Source: Methanobacterium sp. PtaB.Bin024
GTDB taxonomy: Archaea > Methanobacteriota > Methanobacteria > Methanobacteriales > Methanobacteriaceae
Direction of reading: 5' to 3'
Assembly (NCBI GenBank): GCA_002067065.1
Contig: MVPY01000082.1
Location: 1 to 5,285 of the forward strand
Length of the DNA: 5,285 nucleotides
In this document: positions 1 to 5,285 of the stretch, one piece after another
How the letters are laid out: the number at the start of each line of letters is the position of its first letter
Numbering within the stretch: the stretch's first letter is position 1
Notes under the pieces: model-generated
Database searches by the model: none
What the model was told of the DNA's origin: nothing
The model's input: the letters and a program-made list of their open reading frames with translations, nothing else
Position numbers and translations under genes: made by a program

Positions 1-788
1 GTGGCCAAAATATCTGCAGTTAACCCTATGATCAACACTGCAGCTATATCTGCCAGGGTCTGGGCAGCAGGGATCATGAATACAACTACCAGGTAAAGGG
101 CCACCATAGAACCAATGGCTGCAGCTGCCATGGTAAGACCAGTTTTAATGGCTTCAACAGCTCTTTGGGTAACTGTACCCTCCTTCCTTTTAAGGATTCT
201 GGTGGTGAGCAGGATGTCAGTGTCTACACTGTAACCAATTAACATGAGTATTGCTCCCACAGAAGCCACTGAAAGGGGGATTCCAAATAAGGCCATACCT
301 CCTAAGGCAATTATAATGTCAGAGAGGGCAGCGAATATAACTGCTAAGCTGGGCACGAAATTTCGGAAAATTATGAAAACAGTTATACTCATGAAGATGA
401 ATGCGAAAGCAAGTGCATAGTATACCTGTGTCATTGATTCTTTACCCAATACTGGACCAACAGAATGATAACTGGTTATATTCCCTGTTCCCTCCAGGAC
501 AGATGTTAATTTAACAATACTAACATCACCAGCAATCTCCACATTGGCCTGATTGTTACTAATTGTAACATCAACCTGTTGATTGGACATACCTTCACTA
601 ATTAATGTGTTTAATTCACTTTGACTAATGGGTTTTTCCAGTTGTACAACGGCAGTAGTCCCACCTTTAAGTTCTATGCCTTGCTGAAGTCCAAGTGTGG
701 CTACTAATATCAAAGCGATAATGGTGATTACCACTGGAACAGCGATGAGGGGTTTGTAGGATTCTAAGAATCTTTCATAATTTATCAA
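1..788 (-). CDS. secF: Protein translocase subunit SecF, archaeal type (3' end cut by window edge)
   Basis: SecF works with SecD in the cytoplasmic membrane to help proteins through or into the SecYE channel. The window holds 262 codons. A first membrane segment spans about residues 14-32. An extracytoplasmic domain of about 85 residues follows, opening with the SecD/F-type motif GIELKGGT (38-45). Further membrane segments lie near 121-141, 145-165, 170-190 and 218-237, and a last one begins near 246. The motif IGYSVDTDILLTTRI (184-198) at the end of the fourth segment is typical of archaeal SecF. Only the final part of the last helix and the tail should be missing. The start is TTG: the next in-frame codons give a natural N-terminus, and a GGTGAT ribosome binding site sits 4 bases upstream. 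The ATG at 778-776 is in another frame and meets a stop after four codons. Archaeal secF is often followed by secD, which would lie beyond base 1 (inferred). Confidence 0.92.
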   Translation of the reverse strand, partial: MINYERFLESYKPLIAVPVVITIIALILVATLGLQQGIELKGGTTAVVQLEKPISQSELNTLISEGMSNQQVDVTISNNQANVEIAGDVSIVKLTSVLEGTGNITSYHSVGPVLGKESMTQVYYALAFAFIFMSITVFIIFRNFVPSLAVIFAALSDIIIALGGMALFGIPLSVASVGAILMLIGYSVDTDILLTTRILKRKEGTVTQRAVEAIKTGLTMAAAAIGSMVALYLVVVFMIPAAQTLADIAAVLIIGLTADILA

Positions 789-792
789 TTAA

Positions 793-798
793 ATCACC
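793..798 (-). promoter_or_regulatory. Ribosome binding site that fixes the TTG start of secF
   Basis: On the minus strand GGTGAT is followed by TTAA and then the TTG start codon of secF. GGTGAT is complementary to the 3' end expected for archaeal 16S rRNA (…ATCACCTCC). This is the main reason for choosing the TTG start. Confidence 0.7.
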
Positions 799-831
799 AG
801 TTTTAGCTATTTATCTCAAGATTAATTAATT

Positions 832-839
832 ATTATAAA
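832..839 (-). promoter_or_regulatory. Probable TATA box (box A) of secF
   Basis: The minus strand reads TTTATAAT in an A/T-rich stretch about 45 bases before the secF TTG. A start site about 26 bases downstream would fall near 809, leaving a leader of about 20 bases that includes the GGTGAT site. The gap to the flavodoxin stop is only 80 bases, so secF could also be reached by read-through. The call rests on position and sequence only. Confidence 0.4.
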
Positions 840-868
840 TTTATTCATTGTAACAATATGTTTTAAAC

Positions 869-1363
869 TTATATTCCATATATAGGGAGATCTTCATCTC
901 GGACGATTTCTTTAACATCTTCAACTAATTCTTCCATTTTTTTGCCACCAGTTTTCACCAGGAATGATTTAATCATTCGTCCTCCCCTGGGTTCTATTTT
1001 TTCTTTCATGCGTTCAATAACCTTCTGCCCACCAGAGCCACCCATGGTGGCAAATAGGATAACATCTTTGCCAATGAAATTACAGTGGTCAATGAGGGTG
1101 ATAATTGCTGGTGCTGGTTTACCTGCCCATGTGGGACTTCCCAGGTAGATTAGATCATAGTTTGTGAGATCCACCGTTGCAGGGTTGATTAAAGTTTTAT
1201 TCTCACGAAAAGCATCCATTGAAGCCTTTAAATAGTTTAATGGGCCCTGTCTATCATTCAGGTCAATTATTTCCTGAGTATCTCCATTCACTTCCTTGGC
1301 CAAGATCTTGGCCACTAGAGCTGTTTTCCTACTCCTTGAATAAAACAAAATAATTGTTTTCAT
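869..1363 (-). CDS. Flavodoxin family protein (probable FMN-binding electron carrier)
   Basis: A small single-domain flavodoxin of 164 residues, expected to be cytoplasmic and to bind FMN for one- or two-electron transfer; its partner proteins cannot be told from sequence. Three loops expected at the flavin are visible: the phosphate-binding loop YSRSRKT (about 8-14) right after strand 1, the loop GSPTWAGKPAP (75-85) that packs on the isoalloxazine ring, and TMGGSGG (106-112). The phosphate loop is one residue shorter than the classical T/SxTGxT pattern, which is common in divergent flavodoxins. A reading frame extends six codons upstream to an ATG at 1381-1379, but that ATG has no ribosome binding site. 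ATG 1363-1361 has GAGGT four bases upstream and begins MKTIILFYS directly at strand 1, so I chose it. It lies between argC and secF with its own gaps on both sides and has no evident functional link to either. Confidence 0.85.
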   Translation of the reverse strand: MKTIILFYSRSRKTALVAKILAKEVNGDTQEIIDLNDRQGPLNYLKASMDAFRENKTLINPATVDLTNYDLIYLGSPTWAGKPAPAIITLIDHCNFIGKDVILFATMGGSGGQKVIERMKEKIEPRGGRMIKSFLVKTGGKKMEELVEDVKEIVRDEDLPIYGI

Positions 1364-1406
1364 ATTTACCTCAACCAACATAATTCTTTATTGGAATTAT
1401 TAAAGG

Positions 1407-1412
1407 TTTATA
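1407..1412 (-). promoter_or_regulatory. Possible TATA box of the flavodoxin gene
   Basis: The minus strand carries TATAAA (context CCTATAAACC). A start site about 26 bases downstream would be near 1384, which gives a leader of about 20 bases before the chosen ATG at 1363 and includes its GAGGT site. This also argues against the upstream ATG at 1381, which would then be almost leaderless. A single AT-rich match is weak evidence. Confidence 0.35.
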
Positions 1413-1507
1413 GGAAGAATAAATGAGTATCGGTGATTAGTAAGAGTTTTTCACTTTATTCTTTCATGATCTTTTCATAAATTATATGGATCAAAGTTTA
1501 TAAAGGT

Positions 1508-2518
1508 TTAGGGATGTAAACCCACAGCTTCTAGGGACATTGTTTCGGGGAATCCGCACATAAGATTCATATTTTGAACTGCAACACCTGAAGCACCCTT
1601 AACTAGATTATCGATAGCAGAAACAACAACTAATCTGCCGTTTTCATCAATTTCAAAGCAGCCAATATGACAGAAATTTGATCCACGCACGGAACTTAAT
1701 CTTGGAATTTCACCTTCTTCAAGCACCCTGACGAAGGGCTCATCTTGATATTTTTCTTTATATATTTCCTGAACTTCAGATGAAGTAATTTTTTTGTTTG
1801 GGAAACAATGTAATGTGGTTATAATCCCCCTAATGGCTGGTATCAGGTGAGGTGTGAATGATACACGAACATTTCCATATTTTCGTAGTTTTTCCTGGAT
1901 TTCAGGCATGTGGCGGTGGTTGGTCACTGCGTATGGCACCAGATTATCGCTGATGTTGGGGTAGTGGGTCACGGGTGTTGGATTAATTCCTGCACCACTC
2001 ACTCCACTTTTAGAGTCAGCAATTAGAGTGTCAGTGATACCTTCTTTTACCAGGGGAATGCCTGCCAGGATGGCACCTGTGGGGTAGCATCCAGGGTTAG
2101 CAACAAGATTGGCTCCTTTAATTTCCTCTCGATACATTTCTGGCATCCCATAAACAGATTCAAGAGGTTTGTTATGTTTTAAACCGTACCATTTCTCATA
2201 AATGGTAATATCATCGAATCGGTAGTCTCCACTGAGATCAACCACTTTGATTCCTTTTTCTATCAGTTCAGGAACAATATTCATGGAAGCGCCGTGAGGG
2301 GTGGCGGTGAAGGCTAAATCAACATCTAGGTCTGATGGCGATTTATCTAGAAAATCTAAATCCAGATCATGCAGGTGAGGATGTACCTTTCTTATAGGAG
2401 TGTCAGCATATTGTCGGGAAGTAGCTGCCACTACTTCCACTTTGCTGTGAACATCAAGAAACCTTAAAAGTTCTCCTCCGGTGTAACCACTGGCTCCAAT
2501 AATCGCTACTTCTAACAT
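1508..2518 (-). CDS. argC: N-acetyl-gamma-glutamyl-phosphate reductase
   Basis: ArgC reduces N-acetyl-glutamyl phosphate to N-acetylglutamate 5-semialdehyde with NADPH, the third step of arginine biosynthesis, directly after the ArgB reaction. The protein has 336 residues, a normal family length. The N-terminal Rossmann domain opens with the dinucleotide loop GASGYTGG (8-15). The signature NPGCYPTG (141-148) contains the catalytic cysteine, Cys144. NHRHMPEI (200-207) supplies the conserved histidine region, and the C-terminal block DNLVKGASGVAVQNMNLM (303-320) is typical. A TTG at 2545 would add nine residues but has no ribosome binding site. ATG 2518-2516 begins MLEVAIIGASGYTGG as in relatives and has a GTGAG stretch four bases upstream. 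The methanogen enzyme could also act on the LysW-linked lysine/ornithine route, but nothing here suggests that: the partner kinase in this window is classical ArgB. No frameshift or missing key residue is seen. Confidence 0.95.
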   Translation of the reverse strand: MLEVAIIGASGYTGGELLRFLDVHSKVEVVAATSRQYADTPIRKVHPHLHDLDLDFLDKSPSDLDVDLAFTATPHGASMNIVPELIEKGIKVVDLSGDYRFDDITIYEKWYGLKHNKPLESVYGMPEMYREEIKGANLVANPGCYPTGAILAGIPLVKEGITDTLIADSKSGVSGAGINPTPVTHYPNISDNLVPYAVTNHRHMPEIQEKLRKYGNVRVSFTPHLIPAIRGIITTLHCFPNKKITSSEVQEIYKEKYQDEPFVRVLEEGEIPRLSSVRGSNFCHIGCFEIDENGRLVVVSAIDNLVKGASGVAVQNMNLMCGFPETMSLEAVGLHP

Positions 2519-2556
2519 ATTTCTCACATTATTACTTTTTAGCAAAGTGTCTATTA

Positions 2557-2577
2557 AATCATTACCATTAAATGATT
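2557..2577. promoter_or_regulatory. Inverted repeat in the argC upstream region, candidate operator
   Basis: Seven-base arms AATCATT (2557-2563) and AATGATT (2571-2577) form a perfect inverted repeat around a 7-base spacer, 39-59 bases before the argC ATG. On the minus strand GATTTAATAG (2560-2551), a plausible TATA-like element for argC, overlaps one arm. A protein bound to the repeat could therefore compete with TBP. Operator function is inferred; AT-rich gaps produce short inverted repeats by chance. Confidence 0.35.
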
Positions 2578-2627
2578 ATTCTCATTATGTAATTTGGATT
2601 TAGGTGCTGATAATTTCCACCATATAT

Positions 2628-3284
2628 TTAATTATTATTGTTATCCTTTTTTAGGGCATCTTCAAAGGCTTTTTTATGGAAATTAGCAGCAAGTTCTTTT
2701 TTACATTCATCATCTGCGAAAAGTCTCATCTTGGGGGCCCGACATGGATAATGTTGTATTCGAAGTCCTGCCCTGACTGGTAGGGTTTCTTTAGGTTCTC
2801 CCACCATCTCCTCAGCAACAAACTTAGTGCTGCCACATGGAGAGCATCTTAAGACTTTCACCTCAACTACTTTAGCACCTTGGCAGTTTACTCTAACTAT
2901 TGGCCGTCCAAATTTGGATACAAATTTATCGAAGACAGGGTTACCATTTTCAGAAAGGTCACACATGTTTTCAGGGCAGGTTACATTTCCATAACTTTCT
3001 AATTGGTTTTTGAAACCATCGCCCCTCCAGGCTCCCACTATTATCCATTCCACTTTATCATGAAGGGCATCAACCAAGTCTAGGGTTAAATCTGGGTGTA
3101 AGGTGTAGGTTATAACTATGTCCGCCTTTTCCAGTTGTGCAAGGGTTTCAGGTGGAAGATCAATTTCATCCATAAACGTGGAGGTTGGTGCATCCATTAC
3201 GATGTAATCACAGTCGAATTCTTCTTTAATAGTTGCATAGGCCCTTTCACCATAGGGTCCATCCGTTACGATAGATATTTTCAC
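2628..3284 (-). CDS. DUF166 family protein, cysteine-rich, function unknown
   Basis: A soluble protein of 218 residues that I assign to the archaeal DUF166 family from its N-terminus (MKISIVTDGPYGERAY) and its cysteine blocks; no biochemical function is established to my knowledge. The N-terminal half looks like an alpha/beta fold (strands near 2-7, 26-30, 55-61, 78-84). The C-terminal half carries most cysteines: CPENMC (103-108), Cys134, CSPCGS (147-152) with a CxxC, Cys181 and Cys194. Such clustering suggests metal or iron-sulfur binding or thiol chemistry (inferred). Some database entries have linked this family to thymidylate synthase; nothing seen here supports that. The start is GTG, with AGGAAG seven bases upstream. 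The protein ends in a run of four asparagines encoded by AAC and AAT repeats. It lies between argB and argC on the same strand, 131 bases from argB and 109 from argC, with no membrane segment or signal peptide. Confidence 0.8.
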   Translation of the reverse strand: MKISIVTDGPYGERAYATIKEEFDCDYIVMDAPTSTFMDEIDLPPETLAQLEKADIVITYTLHPDLTLDLVDALHDKVEWIIVGAWRGDGFKNQLESYGNVTCPENMCDLSENGNPVFDKFVSKFGRPIVRVNCQGAKVVEVKVLRCSPCGSTKFVAEEMVGEPKETLPVRAGLRIQHYPCRAPKMRLFADDECKKELAANFHKKAFEDALKKDNNNN

Positions 3285-3375
3285 TTTAGAACTTCCTATA
3301 ATTTATAAAACTTTTAAAATGACTTTAATCTCTTTTAAATAATTCTAAACTCAGTAGAAATGCCATATACGATGG

Positions 3376-3389
3376 AAATATCGATATTT
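3376..3389. repeat. 14-base perfect palindrome between argB and the DUF166 gene
   Basis: AAATATCGATATTT reads identically on both strands. It lies directly beyond the oligo-T tract after argB and 92 bases before the DUF166 GTG. It could be a binding site for a dimeric regulator of the DUF166 gene or a weak RNA hairpin at the argB 3' end. It does not overlap the AT-rich elements closest to the DUF166 start. Confidence 0.45.
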
Positions 3390-3397
3390 AAAAAAAA
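3390..3397 (-). terminator. Oligo-T tract, probable argB transcription terminator
   Basis: Eight consecutive T on the minus strand, 19 bases after the argB stop codon, fit the U-rich, hairpin-independent terminators of archaea. If it works, the DUF166 gene needs its own promoter in 3285-3389. AT-rich elements are present there (for example TTTATAAA at 3309-3302), but none has ideal spacing to the GTG. Confidence 0.5.
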
Positions 3398-3415
3398 TGG
3401 TAAGTTTGTTGGAAC

Positions 3416-4297
3416 TTATCTGGTGATCATGGTTCCAATACCCTCCTTGGTAAAGATCTCAAGGAGTACACTGTGTTTTATTCTCCCATCGATAATATGG
3501 GCAGATTTAACACCATTTTCCAGGGCACTGATACAAGTAAGCACTTTTGGTAACATACCATCCCGGACAGTTCCATCATCAATAAGTTCCATCACTTCTT
3601 CAATATTGACTTTTCTAATGAGACTATCTGGGTCTGAAGGGTCAGTGAGTATGCCAGGCACATCAGTGAGTATTATAAGCTTTTCTGCGGCGACTTCACC
3701 AGCGACTTCACCGGCTACAGTATCAGCATTTAAGTTTAATGTTTCACCCCTATCATCCACTCCTATGGGGCTGATAACTGGTATGTAATCGTTTTTGGTC
3801 ATAACGTCCAGGATTTCGGGGTTTACTGATTCAATCTCTCCTACCAGTCCTAAGTCAACCATCTGTTCATTACCTGTTTCCTGATCCACCACAACCTGGG
3901 GGGAGCGTTTACGAGCTTTCAGGAGCAGGTTATCCTTACCTGAAAGTCCCACTCCTTTGCCACCGTGGAGTCCAATGTTGGCCACGATTTCAGTACTTAT
4001 CTTACCAACCAGGACCATTTTCACGATATCCATGGTTTCTTGATCCGTTACACGAAGTCCTCCAATGAATTTGGGTTCTTTACCCAGTTTGTTCATGGAA
4101 CGAGAGATTTCAGGTCCTCCTCCATGTACCACTATGGGTTTCATACCCACATATTTCAATAGAACAGTATCACGGGCTGTGGAACTTTTGGCAACAGAAT
4201 CGATCATGGCGTGACCACCGTATTTAATCATGATCTTTTGATGGTGGAATTTTTTGATGTAGGGTAAGGCTTCAATGAGAATGTTAACTGTTTCCAT
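3416..4297 (-). CDS. argB: Acetylglutamate kinase, arginine-sensitive type
   Basis: ArgB phosphorylates N-acetylglutamate with ATP, the second and usually controlling step of arginine biosynthesis, in the cytosol. The 293-residue protein belongs to the amino acid kinase fold. Visible motifs in order: IKYGGHAM (24-31) with the phosphate-binding Lys25, VHGGGPEI (57-64), GLRVTD (80-85) with the substrate arginine, NADTVAGEVA (190-199), TDVPGIL (211-217) and MLPKV (248-252) with the second catalytic lysine. The N-terminal helix ILIEALPYIKKF (6-17) ahead of the kinase core and the tail GRIKHSVLLEIFTKEGIGTM (271-290) mark the hexameric, arginine-inhibited class; the shorter E. coli type lacks the helix. 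Feedback inhibition by arginine is thus likely (family knowledge). The ATG has AGGTG six bases upstream. It is transcribed divergently from the P-loop gene across a 339-base gap and sits upstream of DUF166 and argC. Confidence 0.96.
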   Translation of the reverse strand: METVNILIEALPYIKKFHHQKIMIKYGGHAMIDSVAKSSTARDTVLLKYVGMKPIVVHGGGPEISRSMNKLGKEPKFIGGLRVTDQETMDIVKMVLVGKISTEIVANIGLHGGKGVGLSGKDNLLLKARKRSPQVVVDQETGNEQMVDLGLVGEIESVNPEILDVMTKNDYIPVISPIGVDDRGETLNLNADTVAGEVAGEVAAEKLIILTDVPGILTDPSDPDSLIRKVNIEEVMELIDDGTVRDGMLPKVLTCISALENGVKSAHIIDGRIKHSVLLEIFTKEGIGTMITR

Positions 4298-4303
4298 TTA
4301 AAA

Positions 4304-4337
4304 CACCTATTTATATTCTAAAAAAGATTTACAATCT
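4304..4337 (-). promoter_or_regulatory. argB leader: ribosome binding site, T tract and small hairpin
   Basis: On the minus strand an inverted repeat AGATT-GTA-AATCT (4337-4325) is followed without a gap by T (six T, 4325-4320), then TATAAATA (4315-4308) and AGGTG (4308-4304), the argB ribosome binding site. The TATAAATA is too close to the start codon to be the argB promoter unless initiation is internal. The hairpin plus T tract resembles a weak terminator placed in the leader, but with five mostly A-U pairs it may have no role. Confidence 0.35.
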
Positions 4338-4353
4338 CAATTTTTCGATCTTT

Positions 4354-4366
4354 ACATTATTAATGT
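4354..4366. repeat. Short palindrome in the argB promoter region
   Basis: ACATTA-T-TAATGT is a perfect 13-base odd palindrome, 57-69 bases upstream of the argB ATG. Its A/T core could itself act as the argB TATA element: a start site near 4335 would leave a leader of about 38 bases. It could equally be an operator. Promoter role is low confidence. Confidence 0.3.
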
Positions 4367-4411
4367 TGTATTCGTGCTAATTAGACAAGTTATTTTATCC
4401 GAAAAACTATT

Positions 4412-4457
4412 TTTTTGATAAGGTATCAATTAATTTTTGATAATGTGTCAATTAATT
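4412..4457. repeat. Tandem 24-base repeats, period 22, with inverted TTGATA/TATCAA half-sites
   Basis: Copies at 4412-4435 and 4434-4457 match at 22 of 24 positions and overlap by two T. Each contains an inverted repeat: TTGATA-AGG-TATCAA (4415-4429, perfect) and TTGATA-ATG-TGTCAA (4437-4451, one mismatch). The 22-base period is about two helical turns, so bound dimers would lie on the same face of the DNA. The site lies about 120-140 bases before argB and 180-225 bases before the plus-strand gene. Part of it recurs inverted at 4536-4545. I infer an operator array; which gene it controls is unknown. Confidence 0.55.
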
Positions 4458-4610
4458 GATTTATCCCTTTATTGATTTTCTCATATATTTTATAAGACTC
4501 ATTATGAATTTAGTTTATTATTAACCTTGTGTACAGATACCTTATTTAAATCCAGTATAATATCAATTCAATATTTCCTTTTTCCAATAAGCTGTGAAAT
4601 ATAAAGTGGA

Positions 4611-4618
4611 TTTATATG
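4611..4618 (+). promoter_or_regulatory. Probable TATA box of the P-loop gene
   Basis: TTTATATG closely matches the methanogen box A (TTTATATA). Its centre is about 23 bases before the ATG at 4637, so transcription should begin at or next to the start codon. A second candidate, ATATAAAG (4599-4606), would start near 4628 and leave a leader of about nine bases. Either way no ribosome binding site precedes the ATG. Confidence 0.5.
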
Positions 4619-4636
4619 TAAACCTATAATAATAAC

Positions 4637-5285
4637 ATGGTAGATTATAAGGTGAAATCAGAAGGGGACAATGGGGATTTTGTGTATACCCGATCCTTTC
4701 GAAAGATATACCGTATGTTTCGTAGTATGAAGAACCGTAAGGGCATATTTGTATTGATCATAGGGAGTCCTGGGACTGGTAAATCTGCCAATATTTATTC
4801 TGCATTAAAGAGTCTTGATTTGAATGTTTATGATCCCATTCTTTTTTTGGATAATCCTGATATGAGTTCATCTGAGGTTTTCACAGAATTTTACAGAACA
4901 CTCAGATATGATCTTGGTGTAAAAACTAATGAAGAGGTTTATAAGAAAGTACAGGAATATGACCTCGTTTTACTGGCTGATAAACTTCTTGATTCTGAAT
5001 TTATTGATGGAGATAAAATTGGTCTTAGTCTCTGGTCTTTAAATAAAGGTTTTGACACGTTTCCATTTTATTTTGGTATTTTGATGGAATTTTTGAAGCA
5101 TCGGAAGGACCTTGAAAAAATAAATGTTGTAATTCAGACAGCTTTTGTTTTTAGGATGAGAGGAGTTAAATATGATCTTTTGACAGATTTTCATATCTTT
5201 TCGCAGATATTTGTTTTCATTATTAGTCGGTTTTTTGAAGTTATCAGAATATCCTACACAGAAGCGGAGACCATGCAGATTGTGA
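4637..5285 (+). CDS. Unrecognised P-loop ATPase-like protein (3' end cut by window edge)
   Basis: An open frame of 216 codons runs to the window end without a stop. I do not recognise the family. A Walker A motif GSPGTGKS (43-50) follows the hydrophobic strand GIFVLII (36-42), so nucleotide binding is likely. No clear Walker B is visible; ILFLDNPD (68-75) is strand-like with an acidic end but close to Walker A, and NVVIQTAFVFR (163-173) could be a later core strand. Residues 132-205 are rich in Phe and aromatic residues (SLWSLNKGFDTFPFYFGI; FSQIFVFIISRFFEVI), but charged residues interrupt them and I call no membrane helix. A basic segment precedes Walker A (RSFRKIYRMFRSMKNRK, 19-35). No ribosome binding site precedes ATG 4637, but the promoter spacing suits a leaderless transcript. 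GTG 4682 (codon 16), with GGGGAT nearby, is an alternative start. It is divergent from argB; a functional link is not shown. Confidence 0.75.
   Translation, partial: MVDYKVKSEGDNGDFVYTRSFRKIYRMFRSMKNRKGIFVLIIGSPGTGKSANIYSALKSLDLNVYDPILFLDNPDMSSSEVFTEFYRTLRYDLGVKTNEEVYKKVQEYDLVLLADKLLDSEFIDGDKIGLSLWSLNKGFDTFPFYFGILMEFLKHRKDLEKINVVIQTAFVFRMRGVKYDLLTDFHIFSQIFVFIISRFFEVIRISYTEAETMQIV

Larger units (their letters stand above)
4298..4636. other. Divergent intergenic region between argB and the P-loop gene
   Basis: I see no gene in these 339 bases. No reading frame here has a convincing start, and I recognise no tRNA or rRNA. The sequence is very A/T-rich. From the argB side it holds the argB leader, an ACATTATTAATGT palindrome, the TTGATA/TATCAA tandem repeat, scattered further half-sites (TTGATT at 4456 and 4472, GATACCTTAT at 4536-4545, TATCAA at 4561), and the TATA-like elements of the plus-strand gene. 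The content is what a two-way promoter region with a dedicated regulator would look like, which is an inference. Confidence 0.6.

Noticed and set aside
942..1148. Plus-strand open frame of 68 codons
   Set aside because: It lies wholly antisense to the flavodoxin gene, has no recognisable protein features and is a shadow frame.
1401..1510. Decamer TAAAGGTTTA at 1401-1410 and again at 1501-1510
   Set aside because: Only ten AT-rich bases match, the flanks differ, and the second copy overlaps the argC stop. This is most likely chance and not a mobile-element footprint.
2519..2545. Longer ArgC starting with TTG at 2545
   Set aside because: The nine extra residues are not part of the family's N-terminus and no ribosome binding site precedes the TTG, whereas ATG 2518 has a GTGAG stretch and a canonical N-terminus.
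3692..3715. Apparent tandem duplication AGEVAGEV in ArgB
   Set aside because: The segment between the NADTVAG motif and the EKL strand has the usual family length, so this is a substitution pattern and not an insertion.
3360..3788. Plus-strand open frame of 142 codons opposite argB
   Set aside because: Its Ser/Ile/Thr-rich translation is the typical antisense image of argB, and it has no ribosome binding site or family motif.
3965..4162. Plus-strand open frame of 65 codons
   Set aside because: It is antisense to a conserved part of argB and has no supporting signal.
4298..4636. CRISPR array or small RNA gene in the long AT-rich gap
   Set aside because: The repeats are only two full copies that overlap by two bases with no spacers, and no stable extended stem structure is visible by eye.

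Overview
The window looks like chromosomal DNA from a methanogenic archaeon, most likely a Methanobacterium-type member of the Methanobacteriales. The reasons are an archaeal-type SecF, a DUF166 protein, AT-rich gaps with TATA-like boxes, and GGTGAT/AGGTG-type ribosome binding sites. The genus is inferred from the overall look of the genes, not from a search.

Layout, left to right. Five genes lie on the minus strand. They are read from the right as argB (3416-4297), a DUF166 gene (2628-3284), argC (1508-2518), a small flavodoxin-family gene (869-1363) and secF (starts with TTG at 788 and runs off the left edge). A sixth gene, on the plus strand, starts at 4637 and runs off the right edge. It encodes a P-loop protein I do not recognise. 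The 339-base gap between the divergent argB and P-loop genes (4298-4636) is very AT-rich and holds the most regulatory-looking DNA in the window: a 22-base-period tandem repeat built on TTGATA/TATCAA half-sites, a short palindrome, and likely promoters in both directions.

Function. ArgB (N-acetylglutamate kinase) and ArgC (N-acetyl-glutamyl-phosphate reductase) catalyse consecutive steps of arginine biosynthesis. ArgB has the N-terminal helix and C-terminal signature of the arginine-inhibited class. A cysteine-rich DUF166 protein of unknown role lies between them on the same strand. The gaps of about 80-145 bases, an oligo-T tract after argB and a promoter-like inverted repeat before argC suggest separate transcription units rather than one tight operon. 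The flavodoxin-like protein probably carries electrons via FMN. SecF is a membrane subunit assisting Sec-dependent export and is probably followed by secD beyond the left edge. The window is mostly ordinary housekeeping sequence; the parts worth a second look are the repeat-bearing divergent region, the unrecognised P-loop gene and the DUF166 gene.
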